In this document: positions 8,271 through 16,526 of the stretch, piece by piece | Layout: each line of letters opens with the position of its first letter | Numbering within the stretch: position 1 is the first letter of the stretch | Assembly: GCF_017355915.2 (NCBI RefSeq) | Contig: NZ_JAFEUV020000008.1 | Location: 225,641 to 289,640 of the forward strand | Length of the DNA stretch: 64,000 bases | Reading direction: 5' to 3' | DNA from: Telluribacter roseus | GTDB lineage: Bacteria; Bacteroidota; Bacteroidia; Cytophagales; Spirosomataceae | Program-made: the position numbers and the translations under genes | The notes under the pieces: generated by a model | Seen by the model: only the letters and a program-made list of their open reading frames with translations | Told to the model about the DNA's origin: nothing | The model's database searches: none

Positions 8271-9689
8271 ATGAACCATCCACCGCACACGGGCCCCACT
8301 ACCAACCGCCGGACGTTTATCAAAAACAGCGGGGCTATGATGGCCCTGGGTGTGGCTGGCTTCTCCATGGCCCCTGATACAATGGTACCTGATCAAAAAC
8401 CGTTTGCTCCGATCCGCATCAAGCGGGTTGATTCTAACTTTGAGCGCGAGCCCCTGACCCCTTATCGTTTCAAAGGGAGCGCTATTACCGAAGCCTGGCA
8501 GAGTATCGCCTTCATGGAATCTGATGCTGGCGTCAGCAAGATCGGCCTGGGTACCCAGAGCGTACTTTGGTCTGATTCAAGGGTATTCTCACAGCATTCC
8601 GAAAATGGCGGCAATGCCCTGATGTACGCCATGACTGACCGTGCCCTGCAGATGATACAGGGTACTTCGTTTAGTGATCCGGTAAAGCTGCTGGATGATA
8701 TACTGCCCGAGGTACTAGCCTATGGCCGGGCCATCACCCGCACGCCCGACCTCCGCAAGACCTTCGCCCTGAATGCCCTGGTAGCGGTTGACAACGCCGC
8801 CTGGCTGCTGTACGCTCAGCAGAATGGCATTAACCGCTTTGACGATATGATACCCGCCGCGTACCGGCCCGGCCTGTCGCACCGGCACAGCAAGGTGGCG
8901 AGTATACCCTCATTCAGCGTGGGTACGGAGGTGAGCAAGCTCAAGGCCGCTGCCGACGAAGGGTACTTTATCATGAAGCTCAAAACCGGCGCGGCGGGTA
9001 CGCAGCAGGAGATGCTGGAGAAGGATATCGCCTTTATGACGGCCCTGCACAAAGCCATCGGTCACTACGAAACGCCCTACACCAAGAGCGGCAAGATTCC
9101 CTACTACTTCGATGCCAACGGACGCTACGAGAAAAAAGAAACGCTGCTGCGTTTCCTGGACCAGGCTAAGAAGATAGGCGCCTTTGATCAGATTGCGGTC
9201 ATTGAGGAGCCCTTTGCCGAAGAAAACGAAACCTTCGTCGGGGACATGGGCGTACGCATTGCCGCCGACGAAAGCGCCCATACCGTGGAGGACGCCGCTA
9301 CCCGCATTGAGCAGGGCTACTCGGCCATTGCCGTCAAGGCCATTGCCAAGACCCTCAGCATGACCATGAAGATTGCCCAGTACGCTTATGAGAAGGGAGT
9401 ACCCTGCTTCTGTGCCGATCTGACGGTCAACCCCATCCTGGTCGACTGGAACAAGAGCGTAGCCGCCCGTCTGGCTCCCTTCCCGAATATGGACATTGGT
9501 CTGCAGGAAACCAACGGCCACCAGTACTACAAAAACTGGGACAAGATGGTATCCTACCACCCCAAAGCCGGTGCCAGCTGGACTAAAACCCAAAAAGGCG
9601 TGTACCCAACCGGCCCGGAGTTCTATGAGCAGAGCGCGGGAATCTTACAGACTTCTGATCACTATGAAAAGCTGGTGAACAGGGGGTGA
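8271..9689 (+). CDS. Tat-exported enolase-superfamily enzyme (mandelate racemase/muconate lactonising type)
   Basis: 472 residues. A twin-arginine signal (NRRTFIKNSGAMMALGVAG) sends it folded to the periplasm. The barrel shows the superfamily catalytic pattern: KLKTG at about 240 (base Lys), then metal ligands in YFDANGRY, IEEPF and AADES, and a second Lys in AVKAIAKT. The exact reaction (racemase, epimerase or dehydratase) cannot be read from sequence. It is 95 bp downstream of the cytochrome-PQQ protein, and both products are periplasmic, so they may act on related carbohydrate or acid substrates. The export of this normally cytoplasmic fold is notable. Confidence 0.82.
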   Translation: MNHPPHTGPTTNRRTFIKNSGAMMALGVAGFSMAPDTMVPDQKPFAPIRIKRVDSNFEREPLTPYRFKGSAITEAWQSIAFMESDAGVSKIGLGTQSVLWSDSRVFSQHSENGGNALMYAMTDRALQMIQGTSFSDPVKLLDDILPEVLAYGRAITRTPDLRKTFALNALVAVDNAAWLLYAQQNGINRFDDMIPAAYRPGLSHRHSKVASIPSFSVGTEVSKLKAAADEGYFIMKLKTGAAGTQQEMLEKDIAFMTALHKAIGHYETPYTKSGKIPYYFDANGRYEKKETLLRFLDQAKKIGAFDQIAVIEEPFAEENETFVGDMGVRIAADESAHTVEDAATRIEQGYSAIAVKAIAKTLSMTMKIAQYAYEKGVPCFCADLTVNPILVDWNKSVAARLAPFPNMDIGLQETNGHQYYKNWDKMVSYHPKAGASWTKTQKGVYPTGPEFYEQSAGILQTSDHYEKLVNRG

Positions 9690-9826
9690 AAGGGTAGGAA
9701 AGGAGGAGAGGAGGAAAGTAAAATAACTACAAAGTAATTAAAGTTGGAATGCAGAGTAAGAGGATTTTTTCCCTCTGAGAAACTCAGTGCGCTTACTCTC
9801 TTTACTCTGTGGTTAACCCTCTTAAA

Positions 9827-10228
9827 TCACTCTACCTGGAAGTTGATAGGTAGATTGTACTGTACGGCTACCCGTTGCCCTTGGAGCTCTCCGGGTACCC
9901 ACTTAGGCATACGTTTAATAACCCGTACCGCTTCCTGATCTACCTCCTTATTAACGCCACTTTTTACAGTTATGTCACGGATGGTACCATCTTCGCCCAC
10001 CACAAAGGTAGTCATAACTTTTCCCTGTACCTTATTGCGGGCTGCCATAGTCGGATATTGGATATTCCTGGCTAAATACTCATACATGGCCCTGACCCCT
10101 CCCGGAAACTCAGGAGATTTATCCACCTCCGTGTATATTTTTTCTTCCGACTGAGCGTAAGCCGCAGGAGTACCTGCCATGGTCCAGAGCCCGGCCAGGG
10201 CTAGCAGCAGCATAAGTTGCCTTTTCAT
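9827..10228 (-). CDS. Stand-alone periplasmic TonB C-terminal domain protein
   Basis: 133 residues. A cleavable signal peptide (LMLLLALAGLWTMAGTPAAYA) is followed directly by one TonB C-terminal domain: PEFPGGVRAMYEYL, NIQYP, VQGKVMTTFVV, DGTIRDITV, EAVRVIKRMPKWVPG and a final YNLPINFQVE. It lacks both the membrane anchor and the Pro-rich spacer of an ordinary TonB, so it cannot itself take energy from ExbB/ExbD. Its closest matches in the window are the C-terminal domains of the M56 proteins just upstream. It may be a free domain split off by duplication. Confidence 0.85.
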   Translation of the reverse strand: MKRQLMLLLALAGLWTMAGTPAAYAQSEEKIYTEVDKSPEFPGGVRAMYEYLARNIQYPTMAARNKVQGKVMTTFVVGEDGTIRDITVKSGVNKEVDQEAVRVIKRMPKWVPGELQGQRVAVQYNLPINFQVE

Positions 10229-10289
10229 GGGTGTGGTTTATTAGATTAGTTATACCGTAGCAATATACATACTACCCATATTTCCTTCT

Positions 10290-12173
10290 TTACTCCTTCT
10301 TTAAATTTTCTGATTCGATAATAATAGTACTGCTGCTTCTGGAAGTATGTATGGGACTTAGGCCTATGGGTATATTATCCGGTAGTCGGGTTGGTAAAGC
10401 AAAGTCCACCGCATCGTCCAGCTTATAATTTAGAAATCCGGTAGCACTGCCCTGCCGCTTTTCCTTGTTTTCCTTTACGTCGTCTTCCTCTATCGTAAAC
10501 TGAATGGGCAGCGTATACACCACGGATACCGGCTGGCCGTTCTGCATGGCGGGCTTCCAGGCGGGCATGTTCAGCACCACCCGCAGGGCCTCCTCGTCGA
10601 TACCCGCGCCGAGGCCCTTAGTGATTCTGGGCTCCCGGATCGAGCCCCTTTCACTGACCACAAAACTAATAAATACCTTTCCCTGTATCCGCTTGTCTCT
10701 GGCTTCCGTAGGGTACCGGATCTTTTTGGCAAGGTACATGTACATTTCCTTTATTCCACCCGGAAACTCCGGCATTTGTTCCACAAGGCGGTACACCTCT
10801 CCGTCACGGGTAGGTAGGGCGCTGGTATCGGCGGAGGACGCTTTAATTTGGGCGATCGGATATGTGACAATAGTTATTTCCTCCAGCGGCTGCTCCTGCC
10901 GTTTCAGGGCTATGCGCAGTACCTGGTTTTTCTTCGTTACGTTCACCTTCAGGGTTTCGTAGCCTACGTGGCTAACCGCCAGCGAACTGTTGAGCGGTAC
11001 CTCCTTCAGCTCAAACTTCCCGTCTGGACCAGTGGTAGTGGTACCTGCCGTACTGCCGGTCACTACCACGTTGGCCCCCGGTAGCGGCTGGTTGGTCTGG
11101 GCGTTGAGTACGGTACCTGTTACGGTGGTTTTTTCTTCCTGCACAGGCGCGGGGAGAGGAGTAGCTTCGGGTAAGGAACCGCCCTGTGGCACTGATACAG
11201 GGCCAGGTTTGTCGGGCACTACTGTCGGAAAGAGTATGGACGTGACACTTTCCTCAGGAATCAGTGCCAGGCGTTCATGGGCCGCCGAGAGCATCAGTAC
11301 CAGCCCGATCAGGGGCAGGATGGTCAGGTACTTACCCAGCGACCAGCGGGAGTCACGGTTTTTGTATAGCATCTGAATGCGGTCTTTTAGGAGTGATGAA
11401 TTGAAGAAATGATTGGTAAGTACCGCCACGGGCGTGTTCAAAGAATAAGCCACCAGAAAGCTGGCGTAGCGGTCGCGGTTGGTGGCCTGCTGGTCGGCCA
11501 GGTACTCGTGTACCTGCTGCAGCGAGCGCTTATACAGGATCAGCACCGGATTGAACCAGAACAGGGCCCGCAGTAGCTCCACCAGCAGAATATCCAGACT
11601 ATGCCGCTGCTGCACATGTACTAGCTCGTGGCTAAGAATCGTGTCAAAGTGGTGTTCGTAGTCGTTGCGGCTGATGACTACCCATTTTAGGAACGAAAAT
11701 GAGCCTACCGGAGCGCCGGGCCGCCGGCCGCCGGACCGCTTGTCATCGTTCATCAGGACCAGCGTGTAGCCCTCCATCTCAATCGTTTCCCCCTGTCGGA
11801 TAAACCTAAACAGCTGGCGCAGGTACCGGTATAATCGGATACTCATACCTACTACTCCCAGAGCGTACACTAGCCATACCCACTGCGTCCAGTCGGGCTG
11901 TGACCAGTCGGGGGAAGCGGAGGTACTGACAACAGAGGTCTCCGGCCGGATAACTACGGCCGGCACGGCGTCCACCACGTACATGGCCTGCGGTGCTACG
12001 GGAGCGGCCTCCGGATACTGGAGTAGCGGTAGGGCAAACGACGCCAGCAAAGCCCCGAGCAGGTAGGCGCGGTTCCAGCCGAAGAAGGTATGCTTACGCA
12101 GCAACAGCCAGTAGCAGACGTAGAGTAGTAGCCAGTACAGGCTTACTTCCCCGAGGTATCGTAGCGCTTCCAT
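10290..12173 (-). CDS. M56 (BlaR1-like) peptidase-CarboxypepD_reg-TonB fusion, paralogue 1
   Basis: I start at 12173 (MEALRYLGEVS) because all paralogues begin this way; a Met 8 codons upstream is possible. Numbering from there, helices lie at about 8-25 and 37-52 and a further one at about 97-113. The M56 zinc motif HELVH is at 182-186, with the distal Glu in HEYLADQQA (223). A helix near 300 leads to the periplasm, then a CarboxypepD_reg beta-sandwich (TVTGTVLNAQTNQPLPGANVVV) and a TonB C-terminal domain (MPEFPGGIKEMY...YTLPIQF). A C-terminal tail of about 50 residues follows. Residues RSGGRRPGAP near 146-155 are an insertion absent from two paralogues. Such proteases inactivate BlaI repressors. 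Confidence 0.85.
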   Translation of the reverse strand: MEALRYLGEVSLYWLLLYVCYWLLLRKHTFFGWNRAYLLGALLASFALPLLQYPEAAPVAPQAMYVVDAVPAVVIRPETSVVSTSASPDWSQPDWTQWVWLVYALGVVGMSIRLYRYLRQLFRFIRQGETIEMEGYTLVLMNDDKRSGGRRPGAPVGSFSFLKWVVISRNDYEHHFDTILSHELVHVQQRHSLDILLVELLRALFWFNPVLILYKRSLQQVHEYLADQQATNRDRYASFLVAYSLNTPVAVLTNHFFNSSLLKDRIQMLYKNRDSRWSLGKYLTILPLIGLVLMLSAAHERLALIPEESVTSILFPTVVPDKPGPVSVPQGGSLPEATPLPAPVQEEKTTVTGTVLNAQTNQPLPGANVVVTGSTAGTTTTGPDGKFELKEVPLNSSLAVSHVGYETLKVNVTKKNQVLRIALKRQEQPLEEITIVTYPIAQIKASSADTSALPTRDGEVYRLVEQMPEFPGGIKEMYMYLAKKIRYPTEARDKRIQGKVFISFVVSERGSIREPRITKGLGAGIDEEALRVVLNMPAWKPAMQNGQPVSVVYTLPIQFTIEEDDVKENKEKRQGSATGFLNYKLDDAVDFALPTRLPDNIPIGLSPIHTSRSSSTIIIESENLKKE

Positions 12174-12238
12174 GGTAGATGGTGTGGGTAAAGACAATTT
12201 GTTTTAGGACAAGACATTGACATAGAGAGGGGAGCAGC

Positions 12239-13243
12239 CTACTCCTGCGCAAACTGCACGACCACTCGCCGGTTTTTCATACGGTTTTCCTCGGTATCGT
12301 TGGGTGCAGCGGGTGAGTTGGACCCCATCCAACGTATTGAGAGCTGCCGGGCTGGCACGCCCAGGCTCTTAAGATAATTCATTACCGTACGGGCGCGGTA
12401 CTCTGAAAGGGTCTTGTTAAGTTCTTCGCGGCCGGCATCTTCTGTGTAGCCGGTAATTTGAGCCTTCTGCCCGGGCTGCTCGCGCAGGTAGCGCGCCATC
12501 GTATTTAGCCGCTCCTTGACTTCGGTACTCAAGTCATAGCTGCTCTGACTAAAATACAGTATCACGGAACCAACAGGCTTCCATGATGAAGTTGTAGGCG
12601 CGGAGGTACTAGTAGCAGAATTGGGTGCCTTGATAGTCAACTCTTTGAACGTAAATCCGGCACCTGCTGGTACCTCCTCGCGTAGGAGTTGTCGTCCGTC
12701 TTTGGCAGAGGCAGTAATAAGGTAACGATCCGAAACGACATTCGGCAAATAAAAATGCGGTAGTCTTTTCACCACGCGTGCATCAAGTTCCGTCACAAAA
12801 GTCTGGCTGCTGCCTCTTGTTACCTTTACCTGTACATCCAGGCTATCTGGAAGATTAAAATCCAGGTAAAGCCGGTTATCCAACTGGACTGACTGCGAGT
12901 CTACGGAGCTCATAGGGACACTAATTTTAAAGGGAGCCTTACCTTCGGATCCACCGCTAAAATGTACGGGAAAAGTCACTGTTTGAAAGCCCTGACGCTC
13001 AAACCGAAAGTACTGAGCTGAATCGGGTACCTGGACATTGAAAGTACCTATATCATTACTCTCTCCAAGTAGTTGCTGCCCTTTACTGAATACGGCAAAG
13101 GCTTTCACTTTAATGTCTACGCCTGTCCCTACATCATAGCAGCTCCCCTGTACTCTGATCAGGTTTTTTGACTGAAAGGCTGTTGGCTGCTCTATACAAA
13201 GTCTGATTAGTATTGCAGCCGCCCAAATTGCTAAAAACTTCAT
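12239..13243 (-). CDS. OmpA-domain envelope protein
   Basis: 334 residues. N-terminal hydrophobic signal (FLAIWAAAILIRLCIEQPTAFQ), a middle region of beta-rich carbohydrate-regulatory-like sequence (VQGSCYDVGTGVDIKVKAFAVF), then a C-terminal OmpA/peptidoglycan-binding domain. That domain runs from ILYFSQSSYDL through QITGYTEDAGREELNKTLSEYRARTVMNYL to NRRVVVQF. The usual NxxLSxxRA motif appears as NKTLSEYRA. It should bind peptidoglycan in the periplasm. It is inserted between two M56-TonB genes in the same direction, hinting at a role in the same envelope-sensing locus. Confidence 0.82.
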   Translation of the reverse strand: MKFLAIWAAAILIRLCIEQPTAFQSKNLIRVQGSCYDVGTGVDIKVKAFAVFSKGQQLLGESNDIGTFNVQVPDSAQYFRFERQGFQTVTFPVHFSGGSEGKAPFKISVPMSSVDSQSVQLDNRLYLDFNLPDSLDVQVKVTRGSSQTFVTELDARVVKRLPHFYLPNVVSDRYLITASAKDGRQLLREEVPAGAGFTFKELTIKAPNSATSTSAPTTSSWKPVGSVILYFSQSSYDLSTEVKERLNTMARYLREQPGQKAQITGYTEDAGREELNKTLSEYRARTVMNYLKSLGVPARQLSIRWMGSNSPAAPNDTEENRMKNRRVVVQFAQE

Positions 13244-13285
13244 AGTGTATATAGTAGGTTAGAAAAGATTGGGAATAGGATTCAA

Positions 13286-14851
13286 TTAATTACCCTCAGT
13301 AGTAGTCTTACTATCCAGTTGGAAGTTGATCGGCAGATTATACTTTACATTCACCGGCCGGCCACTCTGCATACCCGGCCGCCAGCGGGGCATGGACGAC
13401 ACAACGCGTATCGCCTCCTCATCCGTACCGAAGCCCAGTCCTTTCAGTACCTGAATATCTTTGATTTCTCCCTCGGTAGTGATCACAAAGCTCAGGAACA
13501 CTTTGCCCTGTACCTTAGCCCGCGTGGCAGCGTCGGGATACTTAATGTTCTGGCCCAGGTACTCAAACAGGGCGTTAACTCCACCGGGAAACTCAGGTAC
13601 TTTCTCCACTACCGTAAAGATCGGCTGGCCGTTGATAGTGGACGACTGAACAATTGTCTTCAAAGAGTCTCCTGTGCGCGATGGTACCTGAACGGAAGGG
13701 GAGGTACTGATCTCAGTACTTGCTCCTGGAGTCATGGAGACAGACAATGTTACGTTTTTATACTTGGGATTCAGCTTTACCTCCTGCGTTTTATATCCAT
13801 CGAAACCAATGTAGAGAGCGGCGTCTTTTTTGCTCCAAACGTCTATTTTGAAACGCCCTTGTAAGTCAGTAGTGGTTCCCGTTTGGGTGCCTTTGACTTC
13901 TATTATTGCGCCCGGTATAGGCTTACCTGCCTCGTTGGTTACGAAGCCCTCTACAATGGTAGGCTTCCCAGCGTCGACATCCTTGCCTTTGGTTGAAGGT
14001 ACTACGTCTCGTTCGCAACTTGCGACCACCAGGGCTATAAGCAGGGTTACTACGGCCACGGCAGCGTAGGTGCTCAGTGACCAGCGGGAGTTAGGATTCT
14101 TGTACAGCATCTTGATTCGGTCTTTTAACAGTGATGAGTTGAAGAAGTGATTGGTGAGTGTAGCCACGGGAGCTCCCAACGCGTAGCTGACGAGGAACTC
14201 GGCGTAGTGGTCGCGGTTAGGCGCCTGCTGGTCGGCCAGGTACTCATGTACTTGTTGTAAGGAGCGCTTGTACAGGATCAGCACCGGGTTGAACCAGAAT
14301 AGCACGCGAAGTACCTCTATCAGTAGAATGTCCAGGCTGTGGCGCTGCTGCACGTGTACCAGTTCGTGGTTGAGGATAGCATCGAAGTGGTGCTCATAGT
14401 CGCTGCGGTTGACAACGACCCATTTCAGGAATGAGAAAGAGCCAACCTGGTTGTTGTTCATCAGTACCAGCGTGTACCCTTCCATCTCGATAGCTTCGCC
14501 GCTTCGGATGAAGCGGAACAGCTCCCGGATGTGTTGGCCCAGCTTCCAGGCCATGTACAGGCCACCACCGGCATAGACGAGCCACAGCAGATTCATCCAG
14601 GTAAAGAGGTCAGGCGAAGGCGCTGCCGCCTGCACTGCCAGCACGGGAGCTGACACGGTGTAAACAGCGGGCAGGGGCGGAGCGGCTTCGGGGTACTGCA
14701 CCAGTGGCAGTACAAAGGCCATTAGCAGTGAGCCCAGCAGGTAGGCGCGGTTCCAGCCGAAGAAGGTGCGCTGGCGCAGTAACAGCCAGTAGCAAGCGTA
14801 GAGTAGTAGCCAGTACAGGCTCACCTGGCCGATGTATAGGAGTGCTTCCAT
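13286..14851 (-). CDS. M56 (BlaR1-like) peptidase-CarboxypepD_reg-TonB fusion, paralogue 2
   Basis: 521 residues. N-terminal helices at about 8-25 and 37-52, HELVH at 162-166 and the HEYLADQQA glutamate segment about 40 residues later. A transmembrane segment ending VALVVASCERD (about 260-280) is followed by a CarboxypepD_reg sandwich (VEGFVTNEAGKPIPGAIIEV) and a TonB C-terminal domain (VPEFPGGVNALFEYL ... YNLPINFQLD). Compared with paralogue 1 it lacks the 10-residue GGRR insertion and has a short tail. Very similar DNA segments around the HELVH region show recent duplication. Confidence 0.85.
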   Translation of the reverse strand: MEALLYIGQVSLYWLLLYACYWLLLRQRTFFGWNRAYLLGSLLMAFVLPLVQYPEAAPPLPAVYTVSAPVLAVQAAAPSPDLFTWMNLLWLVYAGGGLYMAWKLGQHIRELFRFIRSGEAIEMEGYTLVLMNNNQVGSFSFLKWVVVNRSDYEHHFDAILNHELVHVQQRHSLDILLIEVLRVLFWFNPVLILYKRSLQQVHEYLADQQAPNRDHYAEFLVSYALGAPVATLTNHFFNSSLLKDRIKMLYKNPNSRWSLSTYAAVAVVTLLIALVVASCERDVVPSTKGKDVDAGKPTIVEGFVTNEAGKPIPGAIIEVKGTQTGTTTDLQGRFKIDVWSKKDAALYIGFDGYKTQEVKLNPKYKNVTLSVSMTPGASTEISTSPSVQVPSRTGDSLKTIVQSSTINGQPIFTVVEKVPEFPGGVNALFEYLGQNIKYPDAATRAKVQGKVFLSFVITTEGEIKDIQVLKGLGFGTDEEAIRVVSSMPRWRPGMQSGRPVNVKYNLPINFQLDSKTTTEGN

Positions 14852-14901
14852 GGTAAGTTGGTGTGAAAAAGGTGCAGTTTATGTTTCCTGGGGTTTGGCT
14901 T

Positions 14902-16437
14902 CTAATCCAACTGAAAGTTTATCGGCAGGTTGTAGCGGACGTTGACAGGCTGGCCGCTCTGGATACCCGGCTGCCAGCGAGGCATTGATGATACTATACG
15001 CTTGGCTTCTACGTCGGTCCCAAAGCCCATGCTTTTTAGTATCTGAATATCTTTTATTTCTCCCTGGGAAGTAATCACAAAGCTCAGATATACGATGCCC
15101 TGTACTTTGGCCCGGACGGCGGCTGGGGGGTACTTCATGTTCTGGTTTATGTACTCGTACATAGCAGTAATTCCGCCCGGAAACTCAGGCTGCTCTTCAG
15201 CTACCGTAAAGATGGGTTGACCATCAATTGTGGATATCTGTTCTCTGGGAGGTTCTTCTGTTCTTTCCTCTAATCTACTCAATTCTTCTGACAGCATAAT
15301 ATTAAGTCTGCTGCTCTTATAATTGGCGCCGATAGATACTTCCATCTTTGTGAAGCCTTTGTAACTAACTATTAATTTACTATTTGAGGGTACACTCATT
15401 CTGAAGTACCCTTCTGTATCAGTAGTAGTACCGGAGGATCCTCCTTCCACGGCTATGGTGGCTCCCGCAATTGGCTTACCTTCCGAATCTCTTACAATTC
15501 CCTCTACCCGAACATTCTGCCCGGCCTCGACCTGCTCACCCATTGTAGCAGGTACTACCTCCTCACGTTCGCAACTGGCCACTACCAGAGCCACAATCAG
15601 GACTACTACGGCCACGGCAGCGTAGGTACTCAGTGACCAGCGGGAGTTACGGTTTTTGTACAGCATCCTGACCCGGTCCTTCAAGAGTGATGACTTAAAG
15701 AAGTGATTGGTAAGTGCGGCCAGAGGAGCGTCCAGTGCGTAAGCTACTAGAAACTCAGCGTAGTGGTCGCGGTTGGGCGCCTGTTGGTCGGCCAGGTACT
15801 CGTGTACCTGCTGCAGAGACTGCTTGTAGAGTAGTAGTACCGGATGGAACCAGAACAAGACCCGAAGTACCTCTACCAGTAGAATATCCAGACTGTGCCG
15901 CTGCCGGACGTGCACCAGCTCATGGTTGAGGATGGTATCAAAGTGCTGCTCATAATCGCTGCGGTTGACTACTACCCATTTCAGAAAGGAAAAGGAGCCG
16001 ACTGAGTCAGTGGTGCTAAGTACCAGTGTGTAGCCCTCCATGTGAATAAAGGTACCCTGCCGGACAAACAGAAAGAGGCTGCGCAGGTGGCGGTACAGGC
16101 GCATCGCCATGACCACTACACCCACCGCGTACAGCGCCCACAGCACATCCATCCAGTTGAGGACGGCAGATGGAGGCGTCCGGGGGGCTACTGAGGTAGC
16201 GGTCACTTCACCTGGTACTGCGGGTGGGAGTGGAGATACCTCATACACAGCTGCGGGTAGGGGCGGAGCGGCCTCTGGATACTGCATCAGCGGCAGTACA
16301 AAGGCTCCCAATAGTGAGCCCAGCAGGTAGGCGCGGTTCCAGCGGAAGAAGGTGTGGTGGCGCAGGAGGAACCAGTAGCAACCATACAACAGGAGCCAGT
16401 ACAGACTCACTTCGACACTATAAATGAGAACTTCCAT
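14902..16437 (-). CDS. M56 (BlaR1-like) peptidase-CarboxypepD_reg-TonB fusion, paralogue 3
   Basis: 511 residues with the same plan: helices near 8-25, 37-52 and 97-113, HELVH at 172-176, HEYLADQQA downstream, a helix ending VALVVASCERE, a CarboxypepD_reg domain (VEGIVRDSEGKPIAGATIAV) and a terminal TonB domain (QPEFPGGITAMYEYI ... YNLPINFQLD). Its TM-proximal loop (about 60-95) differs from its neighbours, so ligand or partner choice may differ. Lies 50 bp upstream of paralogue 2 on the same strand. Confidence 0.85.
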   Translation of the reverse strand: MEVLIYSVEVSLYWLLLYGCYWFLLRHHTFFRWNRAYLLGSLLGAFVLPLMQYPEAAPPLPAAVYEVSPLPPAVPGEVTATSVAPRTPPSAVLNWMDVLWALYAVGVVVMAMRLYRHLRSLFLFVRQGTFIHMEGYTLVLSTTDSVGSFSFLKWVVVNRSDYEQHFDTILNHELVHVRQRHSLDILLVEVLRVLFWFHPVLLLYKQSLQQVHEYLADQQAPNRDHYAEFLVAYALDAPLAALTNHFFKSSLLKDRVRMLYKNRNSRWSLSTYAAVAVVVLIVALVVASCEREEVVPATMGEQVEAGQNVRVEGIVRDSEGKPIAGATIAVEGGSSGTTTDTEGYFRMSVPSNSKLIVSYKGFTKMEVSIGANYKSSRLNIMLSEELSRLEERTEEPPREQISTIDGQPIFTVAEEQPEFPGGITAMYEYINQNMKYPPAAVRAKVQGIVYLSFVITSQGEIKDIQILKSMGFGTDVEAKRIVSSMPRWQPGIQSGQPVNVRYNLPINFQLD

Positions 16438-16526
16438 AAACTTTGAGTTTAAGTAATGGATGGTAGTACTGTCTCTTTAGATGCGTATATAACCTGTCTC
16501 CTGATGATAGGAAAGTAGATGCCGTG

